DNA from: Clostridia bacterium DTU080
GTDB lineage: Bacteria; Bacillota; Limnochordia; DTU080
Reading direction: 5' to 3'
Assembly: GCA_001513395.1 (NCBI GenBank)
Contig: LFTP01000301.1
Location: 1 to 11,244, forward strand
DNA: 11,244 bases
Shown here: one piece after another, positions 4,704 to 11,244 of the stretch
How the letters are laid out: each line of letters opens with the position of its first letter
Position numbering within the stretch: position 1 is the first letter of the stretch
Position numbers and translations under genes: made by a program
Notes under the pieces: generated by a model
The model's database searches: none
Told to the model about the DNA's origin: nothing
What the model saw: only the letters and a program-made list of their open reading frames with translations

Positions 4704-6620
4704 ATGGCTGAAAAAGGCACAGAGACAACCTATGGAGCTGAGCAGATCCAGGTGCTCGAAGGCCTTGAGGCTGTACGCAGGCGCCCCGGTATGTACATCG
4801 GCAGTACGGATAGCCGAGGATTGCACCAGTTGGTCAAAGAGCTGGTGGATAACAGCATTGACGAAGTTCTCAATGGCTATGCTGATACTGTATGGGTGAC
4901 ATTGCACACCGACGGTTCTCTTGAGGTACGGGACAACGGTCGCGGAATTCCTGTAGATACGCATGCCAAGACAGGCAAATCGGCGTTAGAGACCGTGATG
5001 ACAGTACTTCACGCCGGCGGAAAGTTCGGGGCTGCAGACAGTGGTTATAAGGTTTCCGGCGGGCTTCACGGAGTAGGCCTGTCGGTTGTCAATGCTTTGT
5101 CCGAGTGGTTCGTGTCAGAGATACACGTCAATGGAAAAATATACCGTCAAGAGTACCGGCGTGGGGTTCCGGTCACGGAGGTCCAACAGGTCGGAACCAC
5201 TGACAAACAAGGTACGATTCAGCGTTTCGCTCCTGATCCCGAGATATTTGAGACTCTGGAGTTCAGCCCGGAGCTCATTTTGACGCGTCTGCGCGAACTG
5301 GCCTTTTTGAACAAAGGCGTTCGGATTGTCTTTTATGATGCACGAACGGATAAAGAGGTTGTCTATCAATACGAAGGAGGTATTAGGTCCTTCGTAGAGC
5401 ACCTCAACAAGACCAAAGAAGTCATACATCCTTCGATCATCTATATAGATAGTAGTGCTGACGGGATCTTGGTAGAGTTGGCCATGCAATACAACGATGG
5501 CTACAACGAGAGTATTTTCACTTTCGTTAATAATGTGAACACAGTAGAGGGAGGTACCCATCTCAGCGGTTTGCGGGCCGCTCTGACCAGGACGATTAAC
5601 GATTACGCGCGCAAGAACAACCTGCTAAAAGAGAACGAGGAAAACTTGTTAGGCGAAGACGTGCGCGAGGGCTGTACGGCCGTCTTGAGCATCAAGATAC
5701 GAAATCCGCAGTTTGAAGGACAGACAAAGACGAAGCTGGGTAACAGCGAGGTTAGGGGAGCGGTTGAAACGGTAGTCGGCGAGGGTTTGAGCCGTTTCTT
5801 CGAAGAGAATCCTTCCGAGGCCCGGCGCATTGTCGAAAAATGCCTTCAGGCGGCGCGAGCGCGCGAAGCAGCCAGAAAGGCGAGAGAGCTTACCCGGCGA
5901 AAGAACGCTCTTGATATCAGTGCTTTACCGGGTAAGCTGGTCGATTGTACTTCAACGGATACGGAATACACTGAGCTATATCTAGTCGAGGGCGATTCGG
6001 CCGGAGGAACGGCCAAGCAAGGACGGGACCCTCGTTTTCAGGCCATCATGCCGTTGCGGGGTAAAATACTGAACACCGAGAGAGCTCGCCTGGATCGTAT
6101 CCTGTCCAACAATGAAATCAGAGCTATGATTGCCGCGCTGGGCACGGGCATCGGTGAGGATTTTGATCTGTCAAGGCTCCGTTACGGGCGCGTGATTATA
6201 ATGACTGACGCCGACCACGACGGATTGCATATTCGCACGCTTTTGTTGACCTTCTTTTACCGGCTGATGCGACCCCTATTGGAACACGAGCGGATATATA
6301 TCGCTATGCCGCCTCTTTATAGGATCTCCAAAAAGGGTATAGCCCGTTACTGTCACACCGATGAAGAACTTGACGCGATACTGGAAGAGATGGGCCGTCA
6401 AGGAGTCGAGATTCAACGCTACAAGGGTCTGGGGGAGATGGACCACGAGCAACTGTGGGAGACTACCATGAATCCCGAGACGAGAACGATAAAAAAGGTT
6501 TCGATCGATGACGCGGCCTCGGCTGAGGAAGTCTTTTCCATGCTCATGGGAGAGAAGGTGGAACCCCGGCGGGAGTTCATTGAGACCTATGCCAAACAAG
6601 TGAGCAATCTGGATGTCTAG
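4704..6620 (+). CDS. gyrB: DNA gyrase subunit B
   Basis: GyrB is the ATPase subunit of the A2B2 gyrase that introduces negative supercoils. The 638-residue product has the GHKL ATPase domain first: Glu46 (catalytic) and Asn50 in VKELVDNSIDE, Asp77 in DNGRGIP for adenine binding, and the lid GGLHGVGLSVVNALS from about residue 119. The transducer domain with QTKTKLGN follows. The Toprim domain has EGDSAGG (Glu429) and DADHDG (Asp502, Asp504), which bind Mg2+ for DNA cleavage, and the C-terminal domain has YKGLGEM. Length is typical of the short Gram-positive form without the enterobacterial insert. The Toprim core PLRGKILN is intact. gyrA follows after 101 nt and the two are probably co-transcribed. 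ParE (topoisomerase IV) is the main alternative, but the position next to recF and a box-containing GyrA argue for gyrase. Confidence 0.97.
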   Translation: MAEKGTETTYGAEQIQVLEGLEAVRRRPGMYIGSTDSRGLHQLVKELVDNSIDEVLNGYADTVWVTLHTDGSLEVRDNGRGIPVDTHAKTGKSALETVMTVLHAGGKFGAADSGYKVSGGLHGVGLSVVNALSEWFVSEIHVNGKIYRQEYRRGVPVTEVQQVGTTDKQGTIQRFAPDPEIFETLEFSPELILTRLRELAFLNKGVRIVFYDARTDKEVVYQYEGGIRSFVEHLNKTKEVIHPSIIYIDSSADGILVELAMQYNDGYNESIFTFVNNVNTVEGGTHLSGLRAALTRTINDYARKNNLLKENEENLLGEDVREGCTAVLSIKIRNPQFEGQTKTKLGNSEVRGAVETVVGEGLSRFFEENPSEARRIVEKCLQAARAREAARKARELTRRKNALDISALPGKLVDCTSTDTEYTELYLVEGDSAGGTAKQGRDPRFQAIMPLRGKILNTERARLDRILSNNEIRAMIAALGTGIGEDFDLSRLRYGRVIIMTDADHDGLHIRTLLLTFFYRLMRPLLEHERIYIAMPPLYRISKKGIARYCHTDEELDAILEEMGRQGVEIQRYKGLGEMDHEQLWETTMNPETRTIKKVSIDDAASAEEVFSMLMGEKVEPRREFIETYAKQVSNLDV

Positions 6621-6658
6621 TGAGCCCCAGCAACAGACTGTGTGCTTGATAGGTTTGA

Positions 6659-6692
6659 TGGGATTTATCGGCATGAGCCCAAGTAAGTCCCA
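6659..6692 (+). other. Stem-loop in the gyrB-gyrA intercistronic region
   Basis: TGGGATTTA (6659-6667) pairs with TAAGTCCCA (6684-6692) over 9 bp with one G-U pair. An inner GGC / GCC stem (6670-6672, 6677-6679) has an ATGA loop. It has no T-run, so it is more likely an RNA-processing or stability element, or chance, than a terminator. Confidence 0.4.
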
Positions 6693-6721
6693 CCAGTAAG
6701 ATCCTCAGGGAGCGTGATGAC

Positions 6722-9160
6722 ATGGCAGTAGATTTTCCGATCGGCAGGGTCGTACCTGTGGTCTTGGAAGAAGAGATGCGCCAATCATACTTGGATTACG
6801 CCATGAACGTGATCGTCGATCGCGCGCTTCCGGATGTTCGCGACGGGCTCAAGCCTGTGCAACGGCGCATTTTGTACTCGCTCTATGAGTTGGGTATGCG
6901 CCCCGACCGTCCCTACAAGAAGTCTGCTCGCCTCGTCGGAGAAGTGATGGGTAAGTACCATCCCCATGGTGACAGTGCAATCTACGACGCCATGGTCCGC
7001 ATGGGACAAGACTTCTCGTATCGCTATATGTTGGTTGATGGCCACGGCAACTACGGCAGCATCGACGGCGATCCACCGGCAGCTATGCGCTATACGGAAT
7101 GCCGGATGTCGAATCTGGCTATGGAGATGCTCAGAGACATCGACAAGGATACGGTGGATTTCTACCCAAACTTTGACGAGACTCTGGAACAACCCACCGT
7201 GTTGCCGAGCCGGTTTCCGAATCTTTTGGTCAACGGGGCAATGGGCATTGCGGTTGGGATGTCGACGAATATCCCTCCGCACAACCTCGGGGAAGTCATC
7301 GATGCCCTCATTATGCTCATTGATCGGCCTGAGGCCACTGTTGAGCAACTGATGACCAAGATCAAAGGCCCGGATTTTCCGACTGGTGGAGTGATTGTCG
7401 GATACGACGGCATCCGCGAGGCGTATACCACGGGAAGAGGTCGCGTTCAATTACGAGGCCGTGTCAATATCGAAACTGAGCGCAGCGGCAGACAGCGAGT
7501 AGTCATTACCGAGATACCCTACACGGTTAACAAGGCCGCTTTGATAGAGAGAATCGCCGCGCTGCATAACGAAAAGAAGATCGAGGGTATCTCCGCCTTA
7601 AGAGATGAGTCAGATCGCAGGGGTATTCGGGTCGTCATCGAACTGCGACGGGACGTAAATCCGCATGTGACGATCAATCAGCTGTACAAACATACACCGC
7701 TGCAAATCACCTTTGGGATTATCCAGTTGGCCTTGGTTGACAACGAACCCAAGGTAATGAACTTGCGGCGGATGTTGATCGAGTATCTGAATCATCAAAG
7801 AGAGGTTGTGACGCGTCGGACACGGTTTGAACTGCATAAGGCCGAAGAGCGAGCACACCTTCTCGAGGGATATCGTATAGCTCTTGATCATATTGACGAG
7901 ATCATTGCCATCATTCGAGCCGCAGACAATGACCAACACGCCAAATCGCAATTGATGGAACGCTTTGGCTTCACCGAGCGGCAAGCCGTGGCGATTCTGG
8001 ACATGCAACTGCGTCGGCTGACCGGCTTGGAGCGCGAAAAGATTGAGCAGGAATACAACGAGTTGCAAAAGACAATCGCACGTCTGCGTGCGATCTTGGC
8101 AGATGAGAGCAAGTTGATGGGAGTCATTCGCGATGAGCTCCTCGAGGTGCGCCGCAAATACGCTGATGAACGGCGTGCGGAGATCGTAGCACAAAGCGAC
8201 GACATCGACATCGAGGATCTGATCGCCGAAGAAGAAGTGGTCATCACTTTGACTCATGCCGGTTATATTAAGCGGCAGCCGCTGAGCTCCTGGCGCAATC
8301 AAAAGCGCGGCGGTCGAGGTTTAACGGCGTTGAACACCAGAGAAGATGACTTCGTCGAGCATCTTTTTATAGCTTCGACTCATACGAACGTGCTCTTTTT
8401 CACCGACCGCGGTCGGGTCTATCGTTTGCGAGGGCACGAAATACCTGAATCAAGCCGCAATGCCAGGGGTTCAGCCCTAGTCAATTTGATTGAACTTGAC
8501 AAGGGCGAGAGAGTCCAGGCCACGTTGATGGTCGACCACTATGACGATGATCGTTATCTGTTCATGGCCACACGCCAAGGGTTGGTTAAAAAGACCGTTC
8601 TTTCCGAGTATGACAGCAGCTTCAAGGGTCTGATCGCCATAAACCTGGACGATGACGATGAGCTGGTGGATGTGGCGATTACTGACGGCACCTGCGAGGT
8701 CATCCTGGTGACCAGACAAGGTCAGGCCATTCGCTTCACTGAAGACGATGTTCGACCCATGGGCCGTGCCACACGCGGTGTAAGGGGGATCACGCTCGAA
8801 AAGGGCGATTACGTGGTGGGCTTTGATGTCGTGGAACCCGACAAAGACCTCTTGGTGGCTACAACTATGGGTTACGGTAAGCGTACCGCTTTGAGTGAAT
8901 ACCGACCGATCCGTCGCGGTGGCAAGGGAGTGCGGACCATTCAGTTGACGCCCAGAAATGGGGAGGTAGCCGGCGTCACCGTGGTAGACGAGGCGGATGA
9001 GATCATGTTCATCACCCTAGAGGGCATCATGATTCGCATGAGCGTCTCCGATGTCTCCTGCATGGGACGCTCCACACAGGGAGTTCGTCTCATGAAGCTA
9101 GAAGAAAACGATAGTCTGGTGGCTTTAGCTCATGTTGTCAGACAGGAAGATGACGAGTAG
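6722..9160 (+). CDS. gyrA: DNA gyrase subunit A
   Basis: GyrA carries the DNA breakage-reunion activity of gyrase and the wrapping domain. The 812-residue product has the winged-helix core with catalytic Tyr124 in AAMRYTECR. The fluoroquinolone-contact segment is HPHGDSAIYD, with Ser85 and Asp89, the residues normal in drug-susceptible enzymes (by homology to E. coli Ser83/Asp87). Tower and coiled-coil regions run to about residue 500. The C-terminal beta-pinwheel starts with the GyrA box QKRGGRG (Gln527-Gly533), the hallmark that separates gyrase from ParC; a degenerate repeat, IRRGGKG, occurs in a later blade. The tail is acidic (RQEDDE). AGGGAG (6707-6712) lies 9 nt before the ATG. No insertions or frame breaks. 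Confidence 0.98.
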   Translation: MAVDFPIGRVVPVVLEEEMRQSYLDYAMNVIVDRALPDVRDGLKPVQRRILYSLYELGMRPDRPYKKSARLVGEVMGKYHPHGDSAIYDAMVRMGQDFSYRYMLVDGHGNYGSIDGDPPAAMRYTECRMSNLAMEMLRDIDKDTVDFYPNFDETLEQPTVLPSRFPNLLVNGAMGIAVGMSTNIPPHNLGEVIDALIMLIDRPEATVEQLMTKIKGPDFPTGGVIVGYDGIREAYTTGRGRVQLRGRVNIETERSGRQRVVITEIPYTVNKAALIERIAALHNEKKIEGISALRDESDRRGIRVVIELRRDVNPHVTINQLYKHTPLQITFGIIQLALVDNEPKVMNLRRMLIEYLNHQREVVTRRTRFELHKAEERAHLLEGYRIALDHIDEIIAIIRAADNDQHAKSQLMERFGFTERQAVAILDMQLRRLTGLEREKIEQEYNELQKTIARLRAILADESKLMGVIRDELLEVRRKYADERRAEIVAQSDDIDIEDLIAEEEVVITLTHAGYIKRQPLSSWRNQKRGGRGLTALNTREDDFVEHLFIASTHTNVLFFTDRGRVYRLRGHEIPESSRNARGSALVNLIELDKGERVQATLMVDHYDDDRYLFMATRQGLVKKTVLSEYDSSFKGLIAINLDDDDELVDVAITDGTCEVILVTRQGQAIRFTEDDVRPMGRATRGVRGITLEKGDYVVGFDVVEPDKDLLVATTMGYGKRTALSEYRPIRRGGKGVRTIQLTPRNGEVAGVTVVDEADEIMFITLEGIMIRMSVSDVSCMGRSTQGVRLMKLEENDSLVALAHVVRQEDDE

Positions 9161-9174
9161 ATTTCAGCGTGGAA

Positions 9175-9202
9175 GCCGAAGCATCCCTAGTGATGCTTCG
9201 GC
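9175..9202 (+). terminator. Strong hairpin after gyrA, possible terminator without a T-run
   Basis: GCCGAAGCATC (9175-9185) pairs perfectly with GATGCTTCGGC (9192-9202), an 11-bp stem with a 6-nt loop, starting 14 nt after the gyrA stop. The bases that follow (CTAATGAAG) contain no T-run. It could mark the 3' end of gyrBA mRNA by stabilising it, or work as an atypical terminator. Confidence 0.55.
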
Positions 9203-9285
9203 CTAATGAAGTCCGCGACGTCGAAAGCATCCGTGGTTTATAGTGGACTGTCGATCCCTGCTCTTGCGTCGCCGTTTCGAGAGTA

Positions 9286-9314
9286 TTGACGACTTACAAC
9301 GGGCGTGATAAGAT
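9286..9314 (+). promoter_or_regulatory. Promoter of tRNA-Ala
   Basis: TTGACG (9286-9291) and TAAGAT (9309-9314) are separated by 17 nt. The -10 ends 13 nt before the first base of the tRNA, giving a very short 5' leader. Confidence 0.7.
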
Positions 9315-9327
9315 TATCTTGCTTTGT

Positions 9328-9403
9328 GGGGATGTAGCTCAGCTGGGAGAGCGCCGCCCTTGCACGGCGGAGGTCATCGGTTCGATCCCGATCATCTCCA
9401 CCA
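9328..9403 (+). tRNA. tRNA-Ala (anticodon TGC)
   Basis: The 76-nt cloverleaf has acceptor arms GGGGATG / CATCTCC, a D-arm region TAGCTCAGCTGGGAGAGC, and anticodon stem CCGCC / GGCGG around the loop CTTGCAC (anticodon TGC, reads GCA). The T-arm contains GGTTCGATCC. Discriminator A9400 is followed by an encoded CCA (9401-9403). It has its own promoter upstream and a hairpin with T-run downstream. Confidence 0.97.
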
Positions 9404-9406
9404 CCG

Positions 9407-9442
9407 GGTCCCGTCCGGCAGACGGGACCTGTAAGCTTTTTT
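9407..9442 (+). terminator. Intrinsic terminator between the two tRNAs
   Basis: GGTCCCGTC (9407-9415) pairs perfectly with GACGGGACC (9421-9429) around a 5-nt loop. Six T follow at 9437-9442, after a 7-nt gap. The hairpin starts 3 nt after the tRNA-Ala CCA. The gap before the T-run makes it less than ideal, but the separate promoter of the next tRNA supports it. Confidence 0.65.
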
Positions 9443-9455
9443 GTGTACGGATCGC

Positions 9456-9484
9456 TTGAAATAGCTTGGCGCGACTGTTACAAT
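9456..9484 (+). promoter_or_regulatory. Promoter of tRNA-Ile
   Basis: TTGAAA (9456-9461) and TACAAT (9479-9484) are separated by exactly 17 nt, both 5 of 6 or close to the sigma-A consensus. The -10 ends 9 nt before the tRNA. Confidence 0.78.
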
Positions 9485-9493
9485 GCGGACTGT

Positions 9494-9570
9494 GGGCTTG
9501 TAGCTCAGGTGGTCAGAGCGCACCCCTGATAAGGGTGAGGCCGGTGGTTCGAATCCACCCAAGCCCACCA
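9494..9570 (+). tRNA. tRNA-Ile (anticodon GAT)
   Basis: The 77-nt cloverleaf has acceptor arms GGGCTTG / CAAGCCC and a D-arm TAGCTCAGGTGGTCAGAGC. The anticodon stem CACCC / GGGTG surrounds the loop CTGATAA (anticodon GAT). The T-arm is GGTGGTTCGAATCCACC. Discriminator A9567 is followed by an encoded CCA (9568-9570). It is transcribed from its own promoter at 9456-9484. Confidence 0.97.
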
Positions 9571-9630
9571 TGCCTTTTACTAGGGGAGATGACTCAGTCA
9601 TTCCAATCCCCACAATACTTTTCAAATACG

Positions 9631-9664
9631 CACCTGCCGGATCTTTCGGCGGGTGTTTTGTTTT
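9631..9664 (+). terminator. Intrinsic terminator after tRNA-Ile
   Basis: CACCTGCCG (9631-9639) pairs with CGGCGGGTG (9647-9655) over 9 bp with one G-U pair and a 7-nt loop. It is followed directly by TTTTGTTTT (9656-9664). This is a canonical rho-independent terminator that isolates the tRNA from ylbJ. Confidence 0.85.
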
Positions 9665-9673
9665 CCCGGCCTG

Positions 9674-9704
9674 TCATAAGAGTACCTTTGCCTCTCGTAC
9701 TAAT
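9674..9704 (+). promoter_or_regulatory. Possible sporulation (sigma-E-like) promoter of ylbJ
   Basis: TCATAAG (9674-9680) resembles the sigma-E -35 pattern (KMATATT) at 5 of 7 positions. After 15 nt comes CGTACTAAT (9696-9704), partly like the -10 CATACANT. ylbJ belongs to the sigma-E regulon in B. subtilis. There is no good sigma-A promoter in the 66 nt between the tRNA terminator and ylbJ. The match is weak and should be treated as a hypothesis. Confidence 0.25.
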
Positions 9705-9730
9705 GATGAGGGCGGAGGTGACGCTCTTCC

Positions 9731-10927
9731 ATGGCCAAGAAAAAACAGCTGGGCTGGAGCGATCGGTTAGGCGCTTTTTTTACTGTGGCAGCTTGTGTAT
9801 TGCTATTGTGGGATCCGAAGGAGGCCATTCAAGGGGGACTGCAGGGACTTCAGATTTTCGGTGAAATCGTGCTTCCGTCACTGCTTCCTTTTTTTGTGGC
9901 CTCCGAGATATTGATCGGTTTGGGGATCGTTCATTTCTTGGGAGCTTTGGTGGAGCCGCTCATGCGCCCGGTTTTTGATGTACCGGGCGTCGGCTCCTTT
10001 GTTTGGAGCATGGGCCTGGCTGCCGGCTATCCCATGGACGCCGTCATCACGGCGAAGTTGCGTAATTCCGGGGATTGCACCCGGGTAGAGGGTGAAAGAC
10101 TGTTGGCTTTTACCAACACTGCTGACCCTTTGTTCTTATTGGGAGCCGTTGCTGTCGGAATGCTGGGTCTGCCGGCCGTAGGCGGTCATCTGGCCGCGGC
10201 GCATTATATATCGGCTATATCGGTTGGGATAATCTTTCGGTTCTACGGCCGGCATGAGTCCGAGAGCCCGGCAAAGACCGTTAGGCAACACGAGAAAAAG
10301 GAAGGATACCTACAGCACGCCTGGGAGGAGCTTTATCGGGCCCGCGAGCAAGACGGTCGACCTTTGGGCAAACTGTTGGCTGATGCCATGGCCGATTCAA
10401 CCGAAACACTGACCCGCGTCGGCGGTTTCATCATGTTTTTTGCGGCCCTTATCCGCTTGCTTGACTCATCAGGGGTCCTTCAGTGGCTTTGTCTGCCTTT
10501 GGGATGGTTTCTTTCCCTTTTTGGGTGGGAGAAAGATCTGAGTATGGGATTGGTCGCCGGTCTGTTGGAGCTCGACGTAGGCTCGGCCATGGTGGCGTCC
10601 GTGCCGGCTCCCCTTGTACAGCGATTGGCAGTGATGGGGGCGATCGTCGGCTGGAGCGGTCTGTCGGTACACGGTCAAGTAGCCAGTATTATCAGTTCTA
10701 CGGATCTGCGTATGAGTGCTTATATCAAAGCGCGCTTGTTGCACGCGTTATTGGCCGCTTTTTTCACAGCAGTTCTGATGTGGCTGCGGCCGCCGGTTGT
10801 GACTACCGCGGCGGGGGTTTTCACTGCCGTGGTCTTCAGTCCTCTTTTCCGATTGATCACTGCGTGCTCAGCCGTTGTCTTGACAGTCATGTGTGGGATG
10901 GCTTGTCATTGGTTATGTCGAAGATAG
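9731..10927 (+). CDS. ylbJ: Sporulation integral membrane protein, YlbJ-like
   Basis: This 398-residue polytopic membrane protein contains two nucleoside-recognition (gate)-type halves. A basic N-terminus (MAKKKQ) is followed by a membrane segment at about 13-27, then EIVLPSLLPFFVASEIL (45-61), GLAAGYPMDAVITAKLR (95-111) and FTNTADPLFLLGAVAVGMLG (127-146), all characteristic of YlbJ. A charged loop (about 172-228) follows. The second half has VGGFIMFFAALIRLL (230-244), GLLELDVGSA (277-286), WSGLSVHGQVASIIS (308-322), and two further hydrophobic spans (about 337-353 and 360-392). In B. subtilis YlbJ is made in the mother cell under sigma-E and is needed for efficient formation of resistant spores; its substrate is unknown. 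GGAGG (9714-9718) lies 12 nt before the ATG. The gene is monocistronic, between tRNA-Ile and a gene-free region. Confidence 0.85.
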   Translation: MAKKKQLGWSDRLGAFFTVAACVLLLWDPKEAIQGGLQGLQIFGEIVLPSLLPFFVASEILIGLGIVHFLGALVEPLMRPVFDVPGVGSFVWSMGLAAGYPMDAVITAKLRNSGDCTRVEGERLLAFTNTADPLFLLGAVAVGMLGLPAVGGHLAAAHYISAISVGIIFRFYGRHESESPAKTVRQHEKKEGYLQHAWEELYRAREQDGRPLGKLLADAMADSTETLTRVGGFIMFFAALIRLLDSSGVLQWLCLPLGWFLSLFGWEKDLSMGLVAGLLELDVGSAMVASVPAPLVQRLAVMGAIVGWSGLSVHGQVASIISSTDLRMSAYIKARLLHALLAAFFTAVLMWLRPPVVTTAAGVFTAVVFSPLFRLITACSAVVLTVMCGMACHWLCRR

Positions 10928-11244
10928 CAGTATCGTGACATCGAAGCAGTGAGCGTCTTTGGTTTCAGTGAGTCAAGAGCTATGGGGCTGAAGTTCCCTG
11001 CCTATGCGGTGTCAGAAATTTGTAATCGGTGGCATACCGCTTTCATTGAGCCGGTGGAAGAAGTGTGAAAGCCCACCTGAACCAGTCCTACCCATATTCT
11101 TGAGGGGCACCTTGGCGTTTAGTCCGAAGTTCCAGATGTAAGAAAGCAAAAACCCCGTTGTGACCGTGTTTTTTTAGTCTCGGGGTTATCCTTTCTGTCT
11201 ACGGGGACTTGACTTAACCGATGCCCCCACCCGATCCAGCGCCT
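10928..11244. other. Gene-free region at the right window edge
   Basis: No plus-strand gene was recognised in these 317 nt. The ylbJ frame stays open for 46 codons after its TAG stop (to a TGA at 11066-11068), with no recognisable family, probably by chance. A weak stem (GCGGTGT 11006-11012 with ATACCGC 11034-11040) is present. The terminator-like hairpin near 11148-11187 is listed separately. No clear ylbJ terminator on the plus strand was seen. Confidence 0.5.
11148..11187 (-). terminator. Terminator-like hairpin, best read on the minus strand
   Basis: AACCCCG (11151-11157) pairs with CGGGGTT (11181-11187) around a 23-nt loop. Read on the minus strand, the CCCCG / CGGGG stem is followed directly by five T (11152 to 11148). 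On the plus strand no T-run follows. It would end a gene entering from beyond the right edge. The large loop lowers confidence. Confidence 0.42.

Noticed and set aside
6658..6699. Short open frame MGFIGMSPSKSHQ between gyrB and gyrA
   Set aside because: It lacks a proper ribosome binding site and coincides with the stem-loop; no attenuation logic is visible.
6962..6990. Possible quinolone-resistance change in GyrA
   Set aside because: The segment HPHGDSAIYD keeps Ser85 and Asp89, the residues typical of susceptible enzymes.
6785..7450. Long minus-strand open frame (221 codons) inside gyrA
   Set aside because: It lies wholly within the conserved catalytic core of gyrA, has no recognisable domain, and is explained by gyrA codon bias.
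7610..8302. Long minus-strand open frame (230 codons) inside gyrA
   Set aside because: It is antisense to the conserved gyrA coiled-coil and CTD region, with no family similarity that I can see; a shadow frame.
9466..9864. Plus-strand open frame of 132 codons across tRNA-Ile and the ylbJ start
   Set aside because: It reads through the tRNA-Ile promoter, the tRNA itself and a strong terminator, then overlaps ylbJ in another frame; not a gene.
10928..11068. In-frame extension of ylbJ past its TAG stop (46 codons)
   Set aside because: YlbJ is already full length at TAG. The extension resembles no known domain, and an open run of this length can occur by chance. Stop-codon recoding would need all other TAG-ending genes here (recF, gyrB, gyrA) to read through too, which is not the case.

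Overview
This window is the replication-origin neighbourhood of a bacterial chromosome. Its gene order (dnaA, oriC, dnaN, S4-domain yaaA, recF, remB, gyrB, gyrA, tRNAs, ylbJ-like gene) is the classic Bacillota (Firmicutes) arrangement. The S4/YaaA protein, the RemB (DUF370) protein and a sporulation-type YlbJ membrane protein point to an endospore-forming or formerly endospore-forming Bacillota lineage. Sequence divergence and a base composition that looks balanced to slightly GC-rich suggest a member outside classical Bacilli; I cannot name the genus. Every recognisable gene is on the plus strand, as expected for a leading-strand arm leaving oriC.

Layout. (1) 2-862: the 3' two thirds of dnaA, starting just after where Walker A would be. 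(2) 863-1204: the dnaA-dnaN intergenic oriC, with a cluster of DnaA boxes, a box / GC-rich spacer / DnaA-trio module, and an AT-rich unwinding element inside a nested inverted repeat. (3) 1205-4009: a tightly packed cluster dnaN-yaaA-recF-remB (4-nt overlap, 3-nt gap, then a 1- or 19-nt gap), closed by an intrinsic terminator. (4) 4021-4703: about 680 nt without a convincing gene. It holds a good sigma-A-type promoter for gyrB, a long hairpin, a 13-bp palindrome in the predicted leader, and one reading frame with few stops that may be a decayed gene. (5) 4704-9160: gyrB-gyrA, the two subunits of DNA gyrase. (6) 9161-9730: a hairpin after gyrA, tRNA-Ala(TGC) and tRNA-Ile(GAT) each with its own promoter and terminator, then the ylbJ upstream region. 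(7) 9731-10927: ylbJ-like sporulation membrane protein. (8) 10928-11244: no plus-strand gene recognised; a terminator-like hairpin that works best on the minus strand suggests a convergent gene entering from the right.

How the genes work together: DnaA opens oriC, DnaN is the sliding clamp of the replicase, RecF acts at gaps and stalled forks, and gyrase removes the positive supercoils produced by replication and transcription. YaaA is an RNA-binding, ribosome-assembly-linked protein and RemB belongs to a DNA-binding regulator family; both are usual passengers of this cluster. The coding part is conserved and ordinary. The more interesting signals are non-coding: the symmetric oriC unwinding region, the gyrB upstream region, and the isolated Ala/Ile tRNA pair at the position where Bacillus subtilis carries an rRNA operon.
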